64,000 nt of DNA from Spiractinospora alimapuensis (GCF_018437505.1 NZ_CP072467.1:806001-870000), one strand, 5' to 3'. Positions 1 to 8,675 are shown, counted from the stretch's first letter. Notes: generated from the sequence alone by a model not told the origin. A program made the numbers and translations.

Positions 1-169
1 TCGTTACGCGTCCGATGTGAAAAAGGCATAATCGGGCGGGGGAATTCAAGGATTCGACCATCCTCTTGGCGCTGATCCGGTTAGAGTTCCCCCCAGACGG
101 GCCCTCCTCCTGTCACCCGGGCCGATCGGCCGTGGGTCATCGTGCCTGTTCGTTGGGAGGTCGGGCGTC

Positions 170-673
170 GTGGTGCGACTGCGACGAATCCCACTCACCG
201 TGGTGCCGGAGCACGGCCTGTTGCGCCTGCGTGGCCCGCTCGCCCCTGGCGGCGGAGTGGTCAACGGGTCGGGTGGGGACGTTCTGCTCGAGTGCGGCGC
301 CGACCACGTGTCGATGCGCACACTCCAGGGACGCATCGAGGTCGGGGTCGTCGTGGAGGAATGGGATGTCCCTCCTCCGGACTCCTCACCAGGTGAGGAG
401 TCCGAGGACGCGACGGCGGACGTGCTGCTGCCCGGCCACGCGGTGCTTGACACTGGTTTCGCCCGCCGCCTCTGGGCCGGGCCCCTGCTCGGCGGCGCCG
501 GAACCTACCGAATCCACGTCCGCGCTGATGGCCGGCACTCCGTCGCGGCGGGCTACGACCGGTTGCTGCGCGACGCCGGCGAACACTCCGAGGCGTTACG
601 ACGGGCGCACGAGCACCTGCGTGGCCGGGAACGATTCCTGATTCGCATCTGGCGGATCCCCTCCACAGGGTAG
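170..673 (+). CDS. hypothetical protein, 167 aa
   Basis: I do not recognise this protein. The frame opens with GTG-GTG, and a GGGAGG ribosome-binding site lies at 155-160, nine bases ahead. It looks soluble, with no signal peptide or hydrophobic segment. A proline/acid-rich linker at about residues 67-85 separates two halves rich in short beta-type strands; the second half carries GTYRIHVRADGR and the protein ends RFLIRIWRIP. GC-biased third codon positions support real coding. The next gene, a penicillin-binding protein on the same strand, begins 280 bases downstream behind a hairpin, so co-transcription is doubtful and the context gives no role. Confidence 0.6.
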   Translation: MVRLRRIPLTVVPEHGLLRLRGPLAPGGGVVNGSGGDVLLECGADHVSMRTLQGRIEVGVVVEEWDVPPPDSSPGEESEDATADVLLPGHAVLDTGFARRLWAGPLLGGAGTYRIHVRADGRHSVAAGYDRLLRDAGEHSEALRRAHEHLRGRERFLIRIWRIPSTG

Positions 674-889
674 TGTGAACGACATCACTTGCCGCCGTTG
701 GGAACAATCGCCGCTCGCGATGGGTTAGAGTCGCACGTGGCCGGTGTGGTAGCAAGTGTCCCCCGGGCCTCACCTATAGCCTTCGCGGAATACCGCGTCC
801 GGTTCCCTCACGGGTTCACGGACGGTCTTCGGAGCCGCGTTGTGCCGCGCGCCGAGAGGCGACCGCCACACCGGCCACTGTCGACCTAA

Positions 890-920
890 CGCCCCGCCTC
901 CGAGACTCGGAGGCGGGGCG
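890..920 (+). terminator. strong hairpin between the unknown gene and the PBP gene
   Basis: A perfect 15-bp inverted repeat (CGCCCCGCCTCCGAG and its complement) is separated by one base. It lies 217 bases after the stop at 673 and 33 bases before the PBP start. No T-tract follows. It may be an actinobacterial-type terminator for the upstream gene. A TAGAGT hexamer at 726-731 could start a transcript upstream of it, in which case it would sit in the PBP leader as an attenuator-like structure. Confidence 0.5.
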
Positions 921-953
921 CACTAGCGTCTGAGTCAATCCGAGGGAGCCCCG

Positions 954-2705
954 GTGCAGCCCACCCCCTTTGAAGGTCCCCCCGTCGTTGGCGAGCCCCC
1001 GCCGCCGCGACGCCCCCGGCGCTTCCTGCGCTACGGACTGCCAGCGATCGTTCTGGTCCTCGTGCTCGTGGGTGCCGGAGTGTCGTGGTTCTACTTCTTC
1101 CGTGCCAGCCCCGAGGACACCGCGGACGACTTCGTCGCCGCCTGGCAGGAGGGCGACTACGCCGCGATGGCGGCGCTCGCCAGTGACGGCGCCGGGCTGC
1201 AGGACCTCTACGCGGACGTCAGCGACCAACTGGGGCTGGAATCCGTCGCCGTCACCCTGGAGGATGTCGTCCAGGACGGTGGCGCCGCGACGGCGGACTT
1301 CACCGCCACCATGGAGCTCGGCGACGCCGGCGAGTGGTCCTACGACGGCCAGCTCGCGCTGCTGCGGCAGGAGGGCGACTGGTTCGTCGACTACTCCCCC
1401 GCCACCCTGCACCCCGAGTTGGAGGAGGGGCAGAGCCTCACCCGCACCAACGACTGGGAGGAACGCGGCGAGATCCTGGCCGCGGACGGCACCCGGCTGG
1501 ACACCGACGACGCCTCCGGTTCGGTGCAGATGATGGTCGGCCAGCTCGCCGAGGCGTCCGAGGAGGACCTGGAGGATCTCGGCGCCGGCTACCAGGAGGG
1601 TGACCTCGTCGGCGTCTCCGGAATCCAGGGCGCACAGGAGGCGCGCTTGGCCGGAACCCCGAGCGTGTCCATCCGGGTCACCGATGAGGACGCGGAGGAC
1701 GAAGAGGACGAAGAGGACGAAGACGCCGCCGACGAGGAGGAGGACGCCGAGGAGGACGTCACCGAGGTGGGCCGGATCGAGGGCGAGCCCGGCGAGGACG
1801 TGACCACGTCGCTCGACCCCGCCGTCCAGGCCGCCGCCGGCGGCGCGATCGCCGCCCAGGACGACCCCACGGCGATGGTCGTGATCCGCCCCTCCACCGG
1901 TGAGGTGCTCGCCTCGGCCAACGTCCCCGGCGGTTTCGACCGCGCCTTCGAGGGCCAGTACCCCGCCGGCTCGGCATTCAAGATCATCACCTACGAGGCG
2001 TTGCTGAACGCCGGCATGGGCATGGACGCCGAGATGGACTGCCCGAAGACCGTGGAGGTCGGCGGACTGGACTTCCGCAACGCCGGTGACGCCGAGTACG
2101 GCGAGCAGACCGTGACCGAGGCGTTCGCCACGTCCTGCAACACCGCCCTGGTGACCGAGGTCGCCGACCGGCTGGACTCAGCGACGATGACCGAGGCGGC
2201 GGAGGAGTTCGGCTTCAACTCCGAGCTCTCCATCGGCATACCGGTGTTCTCGCCCCAGTACCCGAGCCCCGACGGGCTGTCCCTGCTGGCCCAGGCCAGC
2301 ATCGGGCAGGGGCAGATGCTGACCTCGCCTCTGCACATGGCGACGGTGCCCGCGGCGGTCGCCGCCGGAGAGTGGCACTCGCCGCGGCTCGTCACCGACC
2401 CCGCGCCCGAGGACCTGCCCGAGCCCCGACCCGTTCAGCACGCCGACGAACTGCGCACGATGATGCGCGAGGTCGTCACCGACGGGACCGCCGAGAGCGC
2501 CGGCTTCACCGGCAACGCCCACGGCAAGACCGGCACCGCGGAGTTCGGCGAGGCCGAGGGCGATGACGACGAGTTGGAGTCCCACGCCTGGTTCGTCGGC
2601 TTCGACCCCGACAAGGACGTCGCCTTCGCCGTCGTCGTGGACGGAGGCGGCGCCGGCAGCACCGAGGCCGCCCCGCTGGGCGCCGACTTCCTGAACGCGC
2701 TGTAG
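954..2705 (+). CDS. penicillin-binding protein (NTF2-like N-terminus, transpeptidase)
   Basis: A class B-type penicillin-binding protein that should cross-link peptidoglycan on the outer face of the membrane. The GTG start follows GAGGGAG by five bases. There is a short cytoplasmic tail, a membrane anchor at about residues 25-47, an NTF2-like MecA_N domain at about 50-160, a dimerisation region, and a transpeptidase domain from about 285. The three catalytic motifs are present: Ser340-x-x-Lys343 (SAFK), SCN at 394-396 and KTG at 525-527. Of 583 residues, about 25-30 (near 243-272) are almost only Asp/Glu/Ala, an insertion just before the transpeptidase domain. It stands alone between an unknown gene and a decayed toxin-antitoxin locus. 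The family is sure; whether it is a septal, elongation or sporulation PBP is not. Confidence 0.93.
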   Translation: MQPTPFEGPPVVGEPPPPRRPRRFLRYGLPAIVLVLVLVGAGVSWFYFFRASPEDTADDFVAAWQEGDYAAMAALASDGAGLQDLYADVSDQLGLESVAVTLEDVVQDGGAATADFTATMELGDAGEWSYDGQLALLRQEGDWFVDYSPATLHPELEEGQSLTRTNDWEERGEILAADGTRLDTDDASGSVQMMVGQLAEASEEDLEDLGAGYQEGDLVGVSGIQGAQEARLAGTPSVSIRVTDEDAEDEEDEEDEDAADEEEDAEEDVTEVGRIEGEPGEDVTTSLDPAVQAAAGGAIAAQDDPTAMVVIRPSTGEVLASANVPGGFDRAFEGQYPAGSAFKIITYEALLNAGMGMDAEMDCPKTVEVGGLDFRNAGDAEYGEQTVTEAFATSCNTALVTEVADRLDSATMTEAAEEFGFNSELSIGIPVFSPQYPSPDGLSLLAQASIGQGQMLTSPLHMATVPAAVAAGEWHSPRLVTDPAPEDLPEPRPVQHADELRTMMREVVTDGTAESAGFTGNAHGKTGTAEFGEAEGDDDELESHAWFVGFDPDKDVAFAVVVDGGGAGSTEAAPLGADFLNAL

Positions 2706-2864
2706 CGAGGCAGAGGTGGTGGGGGAACGCCGCGAACAAGCCCTCACCACCTCGTCCTGGGCCTCACCGCTCCGGGTGGTCAGGGCAAGGATCTCAGTGC
2801 CTGAGGAGTGAGGCCAGCCCCGGCATTGAGCGGCAGCGGGGGTTCCCCGCCGCGGTTCCTCACG

Positions 2865-3006
2865 TCACCGCACGATGACCGTGCGGTCATCCTCCACGCG
2901 GCGGAGTTAGGCGTGATCCCCGCGAGTGGAGACGTGAACGACGCCCGTCTTCTCCAACGCGCGGACGACCCCAAGACCAGGTAACTGGGATCCGCGAGGG
3001 ACTCAC
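2865..3006 (-). pseudogene. decayed hicA toxin remnant
   Basis: Pieces of a HicA-type mRNA interferase can be read across two frames. GTG AGT at 3006 gives MSPSRIPVT. After a frame change the line continues as GVVRALEKTGVVHVSTRGDHA, then a TAA stop sits where the family has a lysine codon. It then resumes as LRRVEDDRTVIV and ends at TGA 2865-2867. The catalytic-His context RGDH is visible, but no continuous reading frame remains. Its GTG overlaps the stop of the hicB remnant by GTGA, the usual hicBA coupling. Confidence 0.6.
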
Positions 3007-3207
3007 GCGGACAGACGTACATCCACCGGGGCGACGAAGGACGGAACCTCGACAGGCACGGTGCCATCCTCAAAGTACAGTCCCAGAGCCTCGCGTAGGT
3101 TCTCGAGGGCTTCCTCCACCGTCTCCCCTTGCGAAGCGACCTCGACCTCGACCGCTCGGGCGACGTACCCGCCCAGCTCAGCATCAGGCGTGAGCGGTGT
3201 ACTCGAC
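3003..3207 (-). pseudogene. decayed hicB antitoxin remnant
   Basis: The minus strand encodes GGYVARAVEVEVASQGET followed by VEEALENLREALGLYFEDG and ends VAPVDVRLSA with a stop at 3003-3005. This is the typical HicB antitoxin domain, in which a degenerate RNase-H-like fold binds HicA. The expected N-terminal strand (EYTAH) is present at about 3190-3205 but in another frame, cut by a TGA, and the main frame has no ATG or GTG upstream. The gene therefore appears frameshifted near its 5' end. A shorter protein from an unusual start cannot be fully excluded. Confidence 0.6.
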
Positions 3208-3302
3208 CGTGCTGGGGCGGGTGGATGTGCACCCCCACATGGTCGATGCGGCGAAACTTCGATGGGGGGTGGCGAAATCCTGGTGGGGGGAGTTGAAGTG
3301 GT

Positions 3303-3587
3303 CTACTCCGCCGCGCCGCTGGCGACGGCGGGGAGTGCCTCGATCGGGGCGCCGCTGGTGGTGCCGGCGGCGCTGGACATGGAGATCCCGACCAGGAAGC
3401 CGATCAGGCCGAGGATGACGGTGACGACGACCCCCACCAGCAGCCACGGTTTCCAGGCCGTGGGTCCGACGCGTGGTTTCTCGCCGGACTCGAACGAGGT
3501 CATCCTCGCGGCGAGACGCGGGTCGTCGCGCGAGAGCTGTTCCTCGATCTCGCCCAGGATCCGCCTTTCGTTGTCCCACGTCGACAT
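3303..3587 (-). CDS. DUF3040 family small membrane protein
   Basis: A 94-residue actinobacterial DUF3040 protein of unknown function. The N-terminus MSTWDNERRILGEIEEQLSRDDPRLAARM is the family signature (amphipathic helix followed by DPRLA). One long hydrophobic segment at about residues 47-73 should place it in the membrane; the family often has two short helices. AGGAGG lies seven bases before the ATG. It is monocistronic, convergent with nothing, and sits between the decayed hicBA locus and the glycosidase-like lipoprotein gene. Confidence 0.85.
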   Translation of the reverse strand: MSTWDNERRILGEIEEQLSRDDPRLAARMTSFESGEKPRVGPTAWKPWLLVGVVVTVILGLIGFLVGISMSSAAGTTSGAPIEALPAVASGAAE

Positions 3588-3646
3588 GCTGAGACCTCCT
3601 CCAGCCGGGGGAGTTCCACGGATCTCCTTCGAGGTTACCGGGGACG

Positions 3647-5224
3647 CTATCCGATGTCAGCGCCCGACCCGGGCCCACTTTCCCGCCGGTAGTCGTCGAG
3701 GACGGTCACGTGGTAGCGGTCACCCGGTTCGGCGTCGGGATCGTGGAAGGTCTGGGTCTCCCCCTCGTCCGGCGCCCCGATCACGTCGATCAGCGCCGAA
3801 CCGTCGTCGATCGCGCACAGGTTCTCCGGATCGTCCCGGAGCCGGTAGACGGCGAAGAACCGGGCGTCCTCCGGCGTGCTCCACTCCAGTTCCGCCCCGT
3901 CGTCGCTGTCGGCGGTGGACAGGTCGGCGACCGCGGACGGTGGCTCGCCCGATCCCACCTCGGGAGGGAGCGCCGGGCGACTGTAGTGCCCGGCACCGAG
4001 TTCGTCCGCCGCCGCGGAGGCGTCGCCGAGCAGGGAACTCAGGGCGTAGTAGACGTCGCCCTCGACCAGCGGATAGTCCTGGTTGAAGTCGAGCTGCCGG
4101 GCCAGGGAGTCGTCGCCCCAACCGTCCTCACCCACGCGGTAGGCGGCCTGACCGATGTAGAGGTCGACGTCCGAGCCCTCCACGAGGTCCGACCACCACG
4201 GCACCAGTTCCTCGTAGTCGGCGGCGTCGAACCCGCGTTCCCAGTAGAGCTGAGGGGTGACGTAGTCGACCCACCCGTTGTCGACCCACGCCCTGGTGTC
4301 GGCGTAGATGTCGTCGTAGGACTGCAGCGCGCGGGTGTCGGAACCATCGGAGTCGTTGCTGTCGTTGCGCCACACCCCGAACGGGCTCACCCCGAACTGG
4401 ACCCACGGTTTGGTGTCGTCGATACGGGTGTGGATGTCGGCGAGGAGCTGGTTGACGTTGTCGCGTCGCCACGCGCCACGGCTGTCGAAGTCGTCGCCGT
4501 GGGCCTCCCAGCTGGCGTCGTCGTCAAACGCGCCGCCCTCTCCGGGATAGGGGTAGAAGTAGTCGTCGAAGTGCACCCCGTCGATGTCGTAGCGGTCCAC
4601 CACGTCCAGCACGACGTCGCTGACCCAGCCGCGGACCTCCGGGTTGCCGGGGTCGAGGTACCCCTCGTCGTTGCGGGTGATCATCCAGTCCTCGTTGCGC
4701 ACGGCGGGATGGTCGTCGACCAGGTGGTCCAGGTCGCTGTCCTTCCAGCCGACCCGGTAGGGGTTGAACCAGGCGTGCAGCTCCAGACCGCGGGCGTGCG
4801 CCTCCTCCACCGCGAACTCCAGCGGGTCGTAGCCCGGATCGCCGCCCTGGGTACCCGTCAGGTAGCGGGCCCAGGGCTCCAGGTCCGAGGCGTACAGCGC
4901 GTCGGCGGTGGGACGCACCTGGAGGAAGACGGCGTTGAGGCCCATGTCGTCCGTGGCGTCCAGGAGGTCGCGGAGCTCGGCCTGTTGTTCCTCGGCGCTC
5001 AGGTCGTCGCTGCTGGGCCAGTCCAGGTTGCGCACGGACGGGGCCCACGCACCGCGGAGCTGTCGTTTGGGGTGGTCGGCGTCGGCGGCGCAGTCGTCTG
5101 GCATCGGCGGCAGGGCGTCGGCTGGTGACTCGTTGGGGTCGCTCACCGCTGGCACACAGGACACCGCCAGCGTCGCGAGACACAGCCCGCCCAGCACCGA
5201 ACGTGATCCGGCTGGTCGTGGCAT
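3647..5224 (-). CDS. GHL10 (DUF187)-type glycoside hydrolase-like lipoprotein
   Basis: A secreted lipoprotein with a glycosyl-hydrolase-like family 10 TIM barrel, related to YngK-type proteins and probably acting on cell-wall or surface glycan. From the ATG at 5224 the N-terminus is a signal peptide ending in the lipobox LAVS-C. The catalytic-type domain starts at QLRGAWAPSVRNLDWP and runs to about residue 420, with typical motifs LNAVFLQVRPTADALY, LHAWFNPYRV and DGVHFDDYFYPYPG. A fibronectin-III-like domain fills the last 100 residues. A GTG nine codons upstream (5251) is an alternative start, but 5224 gives the better signal peptide and has a -10-like TACGCT seven bases before it. The substrate is unknown. 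Confidence 0.85.
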   Translation of the reverse strand: MPRPAGSRSVLGGLCLATLAVSCVPAVSDPNESPADALPPMPDDCAADADHPKRQLRGAWAPSVRNLDWPSSDDLSAEEQQAELRDLLDATDDMGLNAVFLQVRPTADALYASDLEPWARYLTGTQGGDPGYDPLEFAVEEAHARGLELHAWFNPYRVGWKDSDLDHLVDDHPAVRNEDWMITRNDEGYLDPGNPEVRGWVSDVVLDVVDRYDIDGVHFDDYFYPYPGEGGAFDDDASWEAHGDDFDSRGAWRRDNVNQLLADIHTRIDDTKPWVQFGVSPFGVWRNDSNDSDGSDTRALQSYDDIYADTRAWVDNGWVDYVTPQLYWERGFDAADYEELVPWWSDLVEGSDVDLYIGQAAYRVGEDGWGDDSLARQLDFNQDYPLVEGDVYYALSSLLGDASAAADELGAGHYSRPALPPEVGSGEPPSAVADLSTADSDDGAELEWSTPEDARFFAVYRLRDDPENLCAIDDGSALIDVIGAPDEGETQTFHDPDAEPGDRYHVTVLDDYRRESGPGSGADIG

Positions 5225-5251
5225 CTCGCACAGCGTACTGGCCGTCGTCAC

Positions 5252-5621
5252 CCCGGCGACCGGTGTCAGCAGGGGTCACGGCGAACTCCCAGGGACCGTG
5301 CACGCCGGTCAGTCCGGGCGTGTCCGGCCGCGCGGAGTGCTCGAGTCGGGACGCAGGGTGTGGGTGACCTCACCTCCTCGTCGGAGTGACCGCCGGTGGT
5401 GGTCATCGTTCCGGCCCGCCCACCACGACGATGCCACGGCGGGAACGATGACGGTCCTCCCGGCTCGGAGCCCCGTCCGACAACGTGTCCAGCGACGCGA
5501 GCCCCGCGGCCGACGCCCCGCCCCGCACGGTCGCGGCATCCCAGCGGCGCACGGTCGGGTTCGTGCGGTTCGCGCCTCCTCCGGCCAGCATCTTCGTCGC
5601 CTATGCGTAGACTCGGGGGTT
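5252..5621. other. intergenic region between divergent genes
   Basis: About 370 bases separate the divergently transcribed GHL10 lipoprotein and menF. It should carry both promoters. I see no coding sequence with a start, a ribosome-binding site and family features, and no clear operator. Confidence 0.5.
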
Positions 5622-6938
5622 GTGGACCACGTGGCCGAATCCCCCGAACACCTGAGCGTACGCACCGTGGAGCTTCCCGACGAGGCCGCGGCGCGGGCGC
5701 TCGTGGACCTCCTGCCCGAGGACGAGCCCATGGCGTGGCTGCGCAACGGCGAGGGCATCGTCGGCTGGGGTGTGGCCGCGCGACTGGTACTCCCCGACGA
5801 ACCCACGCTCGGTGGTCGGCGCTTCGCCGAGGCCCGCCGCTGGTTCTCCGACCTCACCGAGCGCGCCGACGTCGTCGACACGGTGGGACTCGCGGGGTGC
5901 GGCCTCACCGCGTTCACCAGTTTCACCTTCGACCGGTACTCACGGGGTTCCCTGGTCGTCGTTCCCCGGGTGCTCGTCGGGCGGCGCGACGGCCGGTCGT
6001 GGATCACCACCGTGGGAACCCGTGAGGAGCCTCCGCCCTCCCCGGACATCGCCGCACCGGACGACGCGCGGCCGATCGGCGACCTGCGGTGGACGCAGGG
6101 GACGCTGGGGCCGCGGCGGTGGGCCGCGGCGGTCGCCGGGGCCGTGCAACGCATCCGCGACGGCGCGCTCGACAAGGTCGTACTCGCCCGCGACACCGTG
6201 GCACGCGCGTCGGGCCGGATCGACGTACGGACCCTGCTGCGCCGCCTCACCCGCGACTACGCGGACTGCTACACCTACAGCGTCGGTGGGCTCGTGGGTT
6301 CCACCCCAGAACTGCTCCTACGGCGCGGGCTGGACCCCGCCGACCAGGGCCTGGTCGAGTCGCTCGTCCTGGCGGGGACCAGGCCACGCGGCACCACGCC
6401 CGAGGACGACGAGAAGCTCGCCGACGAGCTCGCCACCTCGGTGAAGGACTCCGAGGAACACCGCTACGCCATCGACTCCCTGAACGAGACGTTGGCGGGA
6501 TTCTGCTCCTCGCTCGACCTGCCCGCGCATCCGGAGCTGTTGGCCGTGAACAACGTGTGGCATCTGGCCTCGCCCGTGCGCGCGTCGCTGCGTTCGGGGG
6601 TCTCGACGCTGGACGTGGTGGAGCGGATGCATCCCACGGCCGCCGTGGGGGGAACCCCGACCGCGGGCGCGGTGGACCTGATCCGGGACCTGGAGGAGAT
6701 GGACCGCGGTCGCTACGCCGGCCCGGTGGGCTGGATGGACGCCGAAGGCCGCGGTGAATGGGGCATCGCCCTTCGCTGCGCCCAGGTGGAGGGCTCGCGG
6801 GCGCGACTGTTCGCCGGGTGCGGGATCGTCGCGGGTTCCGATCCGGTGGCCGAGCTCGCCGAGGCCGACACCAAGTTCCGGGTCATGCGCGAGGCACTCA
6901 TCGACCCACGCGAGAACACGCCCCAATTGTCCACATAG
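5622..6938 (+). CDS. menF: isochorismate synthase
   Basis: Converts chorismate to isochorismate, the first step of menaquinone synthesis. About 438 residues from the GTG at 5622; the open frame extends far upstream but family homology begins near VRTVELPDE, and a second GTG lies at 5631. The chorismate-binding domain fills the C-terminal two thirds, with the ordered motifs LDKVVLARD, SVKDSEEHR, VNNVWHLASPV, HPTAAVGGTP, YAGPVGWMDAEG and the terminal CGIVAGSDPVAELAEADTK. The family is shared with siderophore and salicylate enzymes, but menD, menC, menB and menE nearby favour menaquinone. A methyltransferase gene follows 77 bases downstream. Confidence 0.88.
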   Translation: MDHVAESPEHLSVRTVELPDEAAARALVDLLPEDEPMAWLRNGEGIVGWGVAARLVLPDEPTLGGRRFAEARRWFSDLTERADVVDTVGLAGCGLTAFTSFTFDRYSRGSLVVVPRVLVGRRDGRSWITTVGTREEPPPSPDIAAPDDARPIGDLRWTQGTLGPRRWAAAVAGAVQRIRDGALDKVVLARDTVARASGRIDVRTLLRRLTRDYADCYTYSVGGLVGSTPELLLRRGLDPADQGLVESLVLAGTRPRGTTPEDDEKLADELATSVKDSEEHRYAIDSLNETLAGFCSSLDLPAHPELLAVNNVWHLASPVRASLRSGVSTLDVVERMHPTAAVGGTPTAGAVDLIRDLEEMDRGRYAGPVGWMDAEGRGEWGIALRCAQVEGSRARLFAGCGIVAGSDPVAELAEADTKFRVMREALIDPRENTPQLST

Positions 6939-6962
6939 CGAGCCGAATTTCCCGCTATGTGG
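6931..6962 (+). promoter_or_regulatory. inverted repeat over the menF stop codon
   Basis: Ten-base perfect arms, CCACATAGCG (6931-6940) and CGCTATGTGG (6953-6962), are separated by 12 bases. The left arm contains the menF stop codon. No U-tract follows. A TAGAGT -10-like hexamer lies ten bases downstream at 6973-6978, so the repeat could be an operator for the methyltransferase gene as readily as a terminator. Confidence 0.45.
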
Positions 6963-7015
6963 GTGATTGGCTAGAGTGTGGCCGTCAGTCCCCCTTCACT
7001 CTGGGAGGCGTCGTG

Positions 7016-7816
7016 ATGCCTCAGCGACACTACGTTCACGGACATCACGCGTCGGTGCTGCGCTCCCATCAGTGGCGCACCGCGGAGAACTCCGCCCAGT
7101 ACCTGCTCCCCCACCTACGCCCCGGGATGGACCTGCTCGACCTCGGGTGTGGGCCGGGCACCATCACCGCGGACCTCGCCCGGCTCGTCGCTCCGGGACG
7201 TGTGGTCGCGGTGGACTCCGCCCCCGACGTCCTCACCAAGGCGGAACGCGCCTGCGCCGAGCGCGGCGTGTCGAACGTGGAGTTCGTGGTCTCCGACGCG
7301 GCCGCGTTGAGTCTGGAGTCGGATGGCTTCGACGTCGTGCACGCCCACCAGGTCCTCCAGCACGTGTCCGACCCCGTCGGCGTGCTGGGCGAGATGCGGC
7401 GCGTGTGCCGCCCCGGAGGATTGGTCGCGGCCCGCGACTCCGACTACGGCGCCATGACGTGGTTCCCCGAGGTCCCCGCGCTCGGCGAGTGGATGGCGCT
7501 CTATCAGGACATGGCCCGGCAGGCCGGCGGTGAGCCCAACGCGGGACGACGACTGAAGGCCTGGGCCCGGGCGGCCTGCTTCACCGACATCACCGCGAGC
7601 GCCGCCGTGTGGTGCTACTCCTCGGAGGAGGAGCGCGCCTGGTGGGGAGGCCTGTGGTCGGAGCGCATCCGCTCCTCGGCGATCGCCCGGCAGGCCCTGA
7701 ACAGCGGGCGCGCCACCGCGGACGACCTCGAGCTGATCAGCGAAGGCTGGAATCGGTGGGCGGATTCCCCCGACGCGTGGTTCCTGGTCCCCCACGGCGA
7801 AATCCTGTGCCGCTAG
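7016..7816 (+). CDS. class I SAM-dependent methyltransferase
   Basis: A 266-residue UbiE-like methyltransferase. The ATG at 7016 follows GGGAGG (7003-7008) by seven bases; a GTG three bases earlier is less well spaced. The SAM-binding Rossmann motifs are clear: LLDLGCGPGTI at about residues 40-50, the acidic end of strand 2 in VVAVDSAP, FVVSDAAAL, and DVVHAHQVLQHV. The C-terminal half is all-helical and Trp-rich. Its place just after menF raises demethylmenaquinone methylation as a possibility, but the C-terminus resembles the wider group of actinobacterial small-molecule methyltransferases, so the substrate is open. Confidence 0.82.
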   Translation: MPQRHYVHGHHASVLRSHQWRTAENSAQYLLPHLRPGMDLLDLGCGPGTITADLARLVAPGRVVAVDSAPDVLTKAERACAERGVSNVEFVVSDAAALSLESDGFDVVHAHQVLQHVSDPVGVLGEMRRVCRPGGLVAARDSDYGAMTWFPEVPALGEWMALYQDMARQAGGEPNAGRRLKAWARAACFTDITASAAVWCYSSEEERAWWGGLWSERIRSSAIARQALNSGRATADDLELISEGWNRWADSPDAWFLVPHGEILCR

Positions 7817-8069
7817 CGGATCGGTCGGTCACTCCCCAGTTTTCCGTGTGACCGGACACGAGCATGCGTTCCGTTAATCATTGAGCGAACAACTAATTAA
7901 CAAGAGGCGACGACGGGAGACGGAAGCAAGAACACATCGAAGCGCCTTGACGCCCCACACAGCCACCACTACTGTAACTGTCGCAAATCCGCTGGATTCC
8001 TGGGTTTCATCGGTGACAATGAGCGCATACCCCAGAGATCCCAACCTCTTTCGCTAGATTGGTGTCCCC
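7817..8069. other. AT-richer intergenic region at the left edge of a low-GC island
   Basis: Base composition drops sharply after the methyltransferase gene. The region holds an inverted repeat GTTAAT / ATTAAC (7873-7878 and 7896-7901, 17-base spacer) and, at its end, TAGATT (8055-8060) nine bases before the next start codon, a plausible -10 element for a leaderless transcript. No gene seen. Confidence 0.45.
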
Positions 8070-8675
8070 ATGGGGGCAATCGCAGATCTCGTCAGACCAG
8101 AACTGGCGATCGCCATCGTCTCGGCATACCTGTTCCTCCGCGTCGCCCCCCAGGCGGCGAGAATGTTCTCAGGTCGCAAAACCCTGGAAATCGAGAGACG
8201 CAACGAGACCACCACCACAGACGCACTGGGTGAACTCAATGAGAGTCGATTGAGATTCAATGCACAAGCTCAGATATATCTAGACCTTGAGACGGATCTA
8301 TCAAAGAAGCAGTTATCAAACGGAAAACTAGAGAACAAGAAAGGACCACTGGAGGAGGGAGTGAAGACCGCAGAGGATGCGATCACCACACTGGACTCTA
8401 TAATCGACCACGTGGATCCGAAGTCGTCCGCCGCTTTCTCCCCCGATGGAACCGCGAGAATAAAGATCGAGGTTCCCGAACAAGCCAAGTCCGCACCGGA
8501 CGCAGCGCCGGAATCGGAACACACGATAGGAACCGCCACCCGCCGACATCTCGGCTTGCCGCCAACCACGGCGGATAAGCTACTGACGTCAGAGCCGACA
8601 CCGCCAAGGAACGACCCGCCGGCCCGACAGCAATCCGGACCAAAAGAAGGAAAAGACAACGGGCGAGCAAGGTGA
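8070..8675 (+). CDS. unknown membrane-anchored coiled-coil protein A
   Basis: I do not recognise this protein (201 aa). One hydrophobic segment near residues 11-28 is followed by Arg/Lys, suggesting an N-terminal anchor with the body in the cytoplasm. Residues about 40-118 are charged and helical, coiled-coil-like, and the last 75 residues are Pro/Ser/Lys-rich and likely disordered. There is no Shine-Dalgarno sequence; a -10-like TAGATT sits nine bases before the ATG, so the message may be leaderless. GC content is far below that of neighbouring genes and rare codons such as TTA, ATA and AGA occur. First of four similarly built genes. Confidence 0.6.
   Translation: MGAIADLVRPELAIAIVSAYLFLRVAPQAARMFSGRKTLEIERRNETTTTDALGELNESRLRFNAQAQIYLDLETDLSKKQLSNGKLENKKGPLEEGVKTAEDAITTLDSIIDHVDPKSSAAFSPDGTARIKIEVPEQAKSAPDAAPESEHTIGTATRRHLGLPPTTADKLLTSEPTPPRNDPPARQQSGPKEGKDNGRAR

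Noticed and set aside
3710-5128. 472-codon plus-strand open frame inside the GHL10 gene
   Set aside because: Val/Gly-rich antisense shadow caused by high GC; no ribosome-binding site and no family.
4908-5621. Long N-terminal extension of the menF frame
   Set aside because: It is the antisense shadow of the GHL10 lipoprotein gene, without isochorismate-synthase homology.
7873-7901. GTTAAT/ATTAAC inverted repeat as an attachment site of the low-GC island
   Set aside because: No matching copy was seen at the other side of the island, and no integrase or tRNA gene is near.
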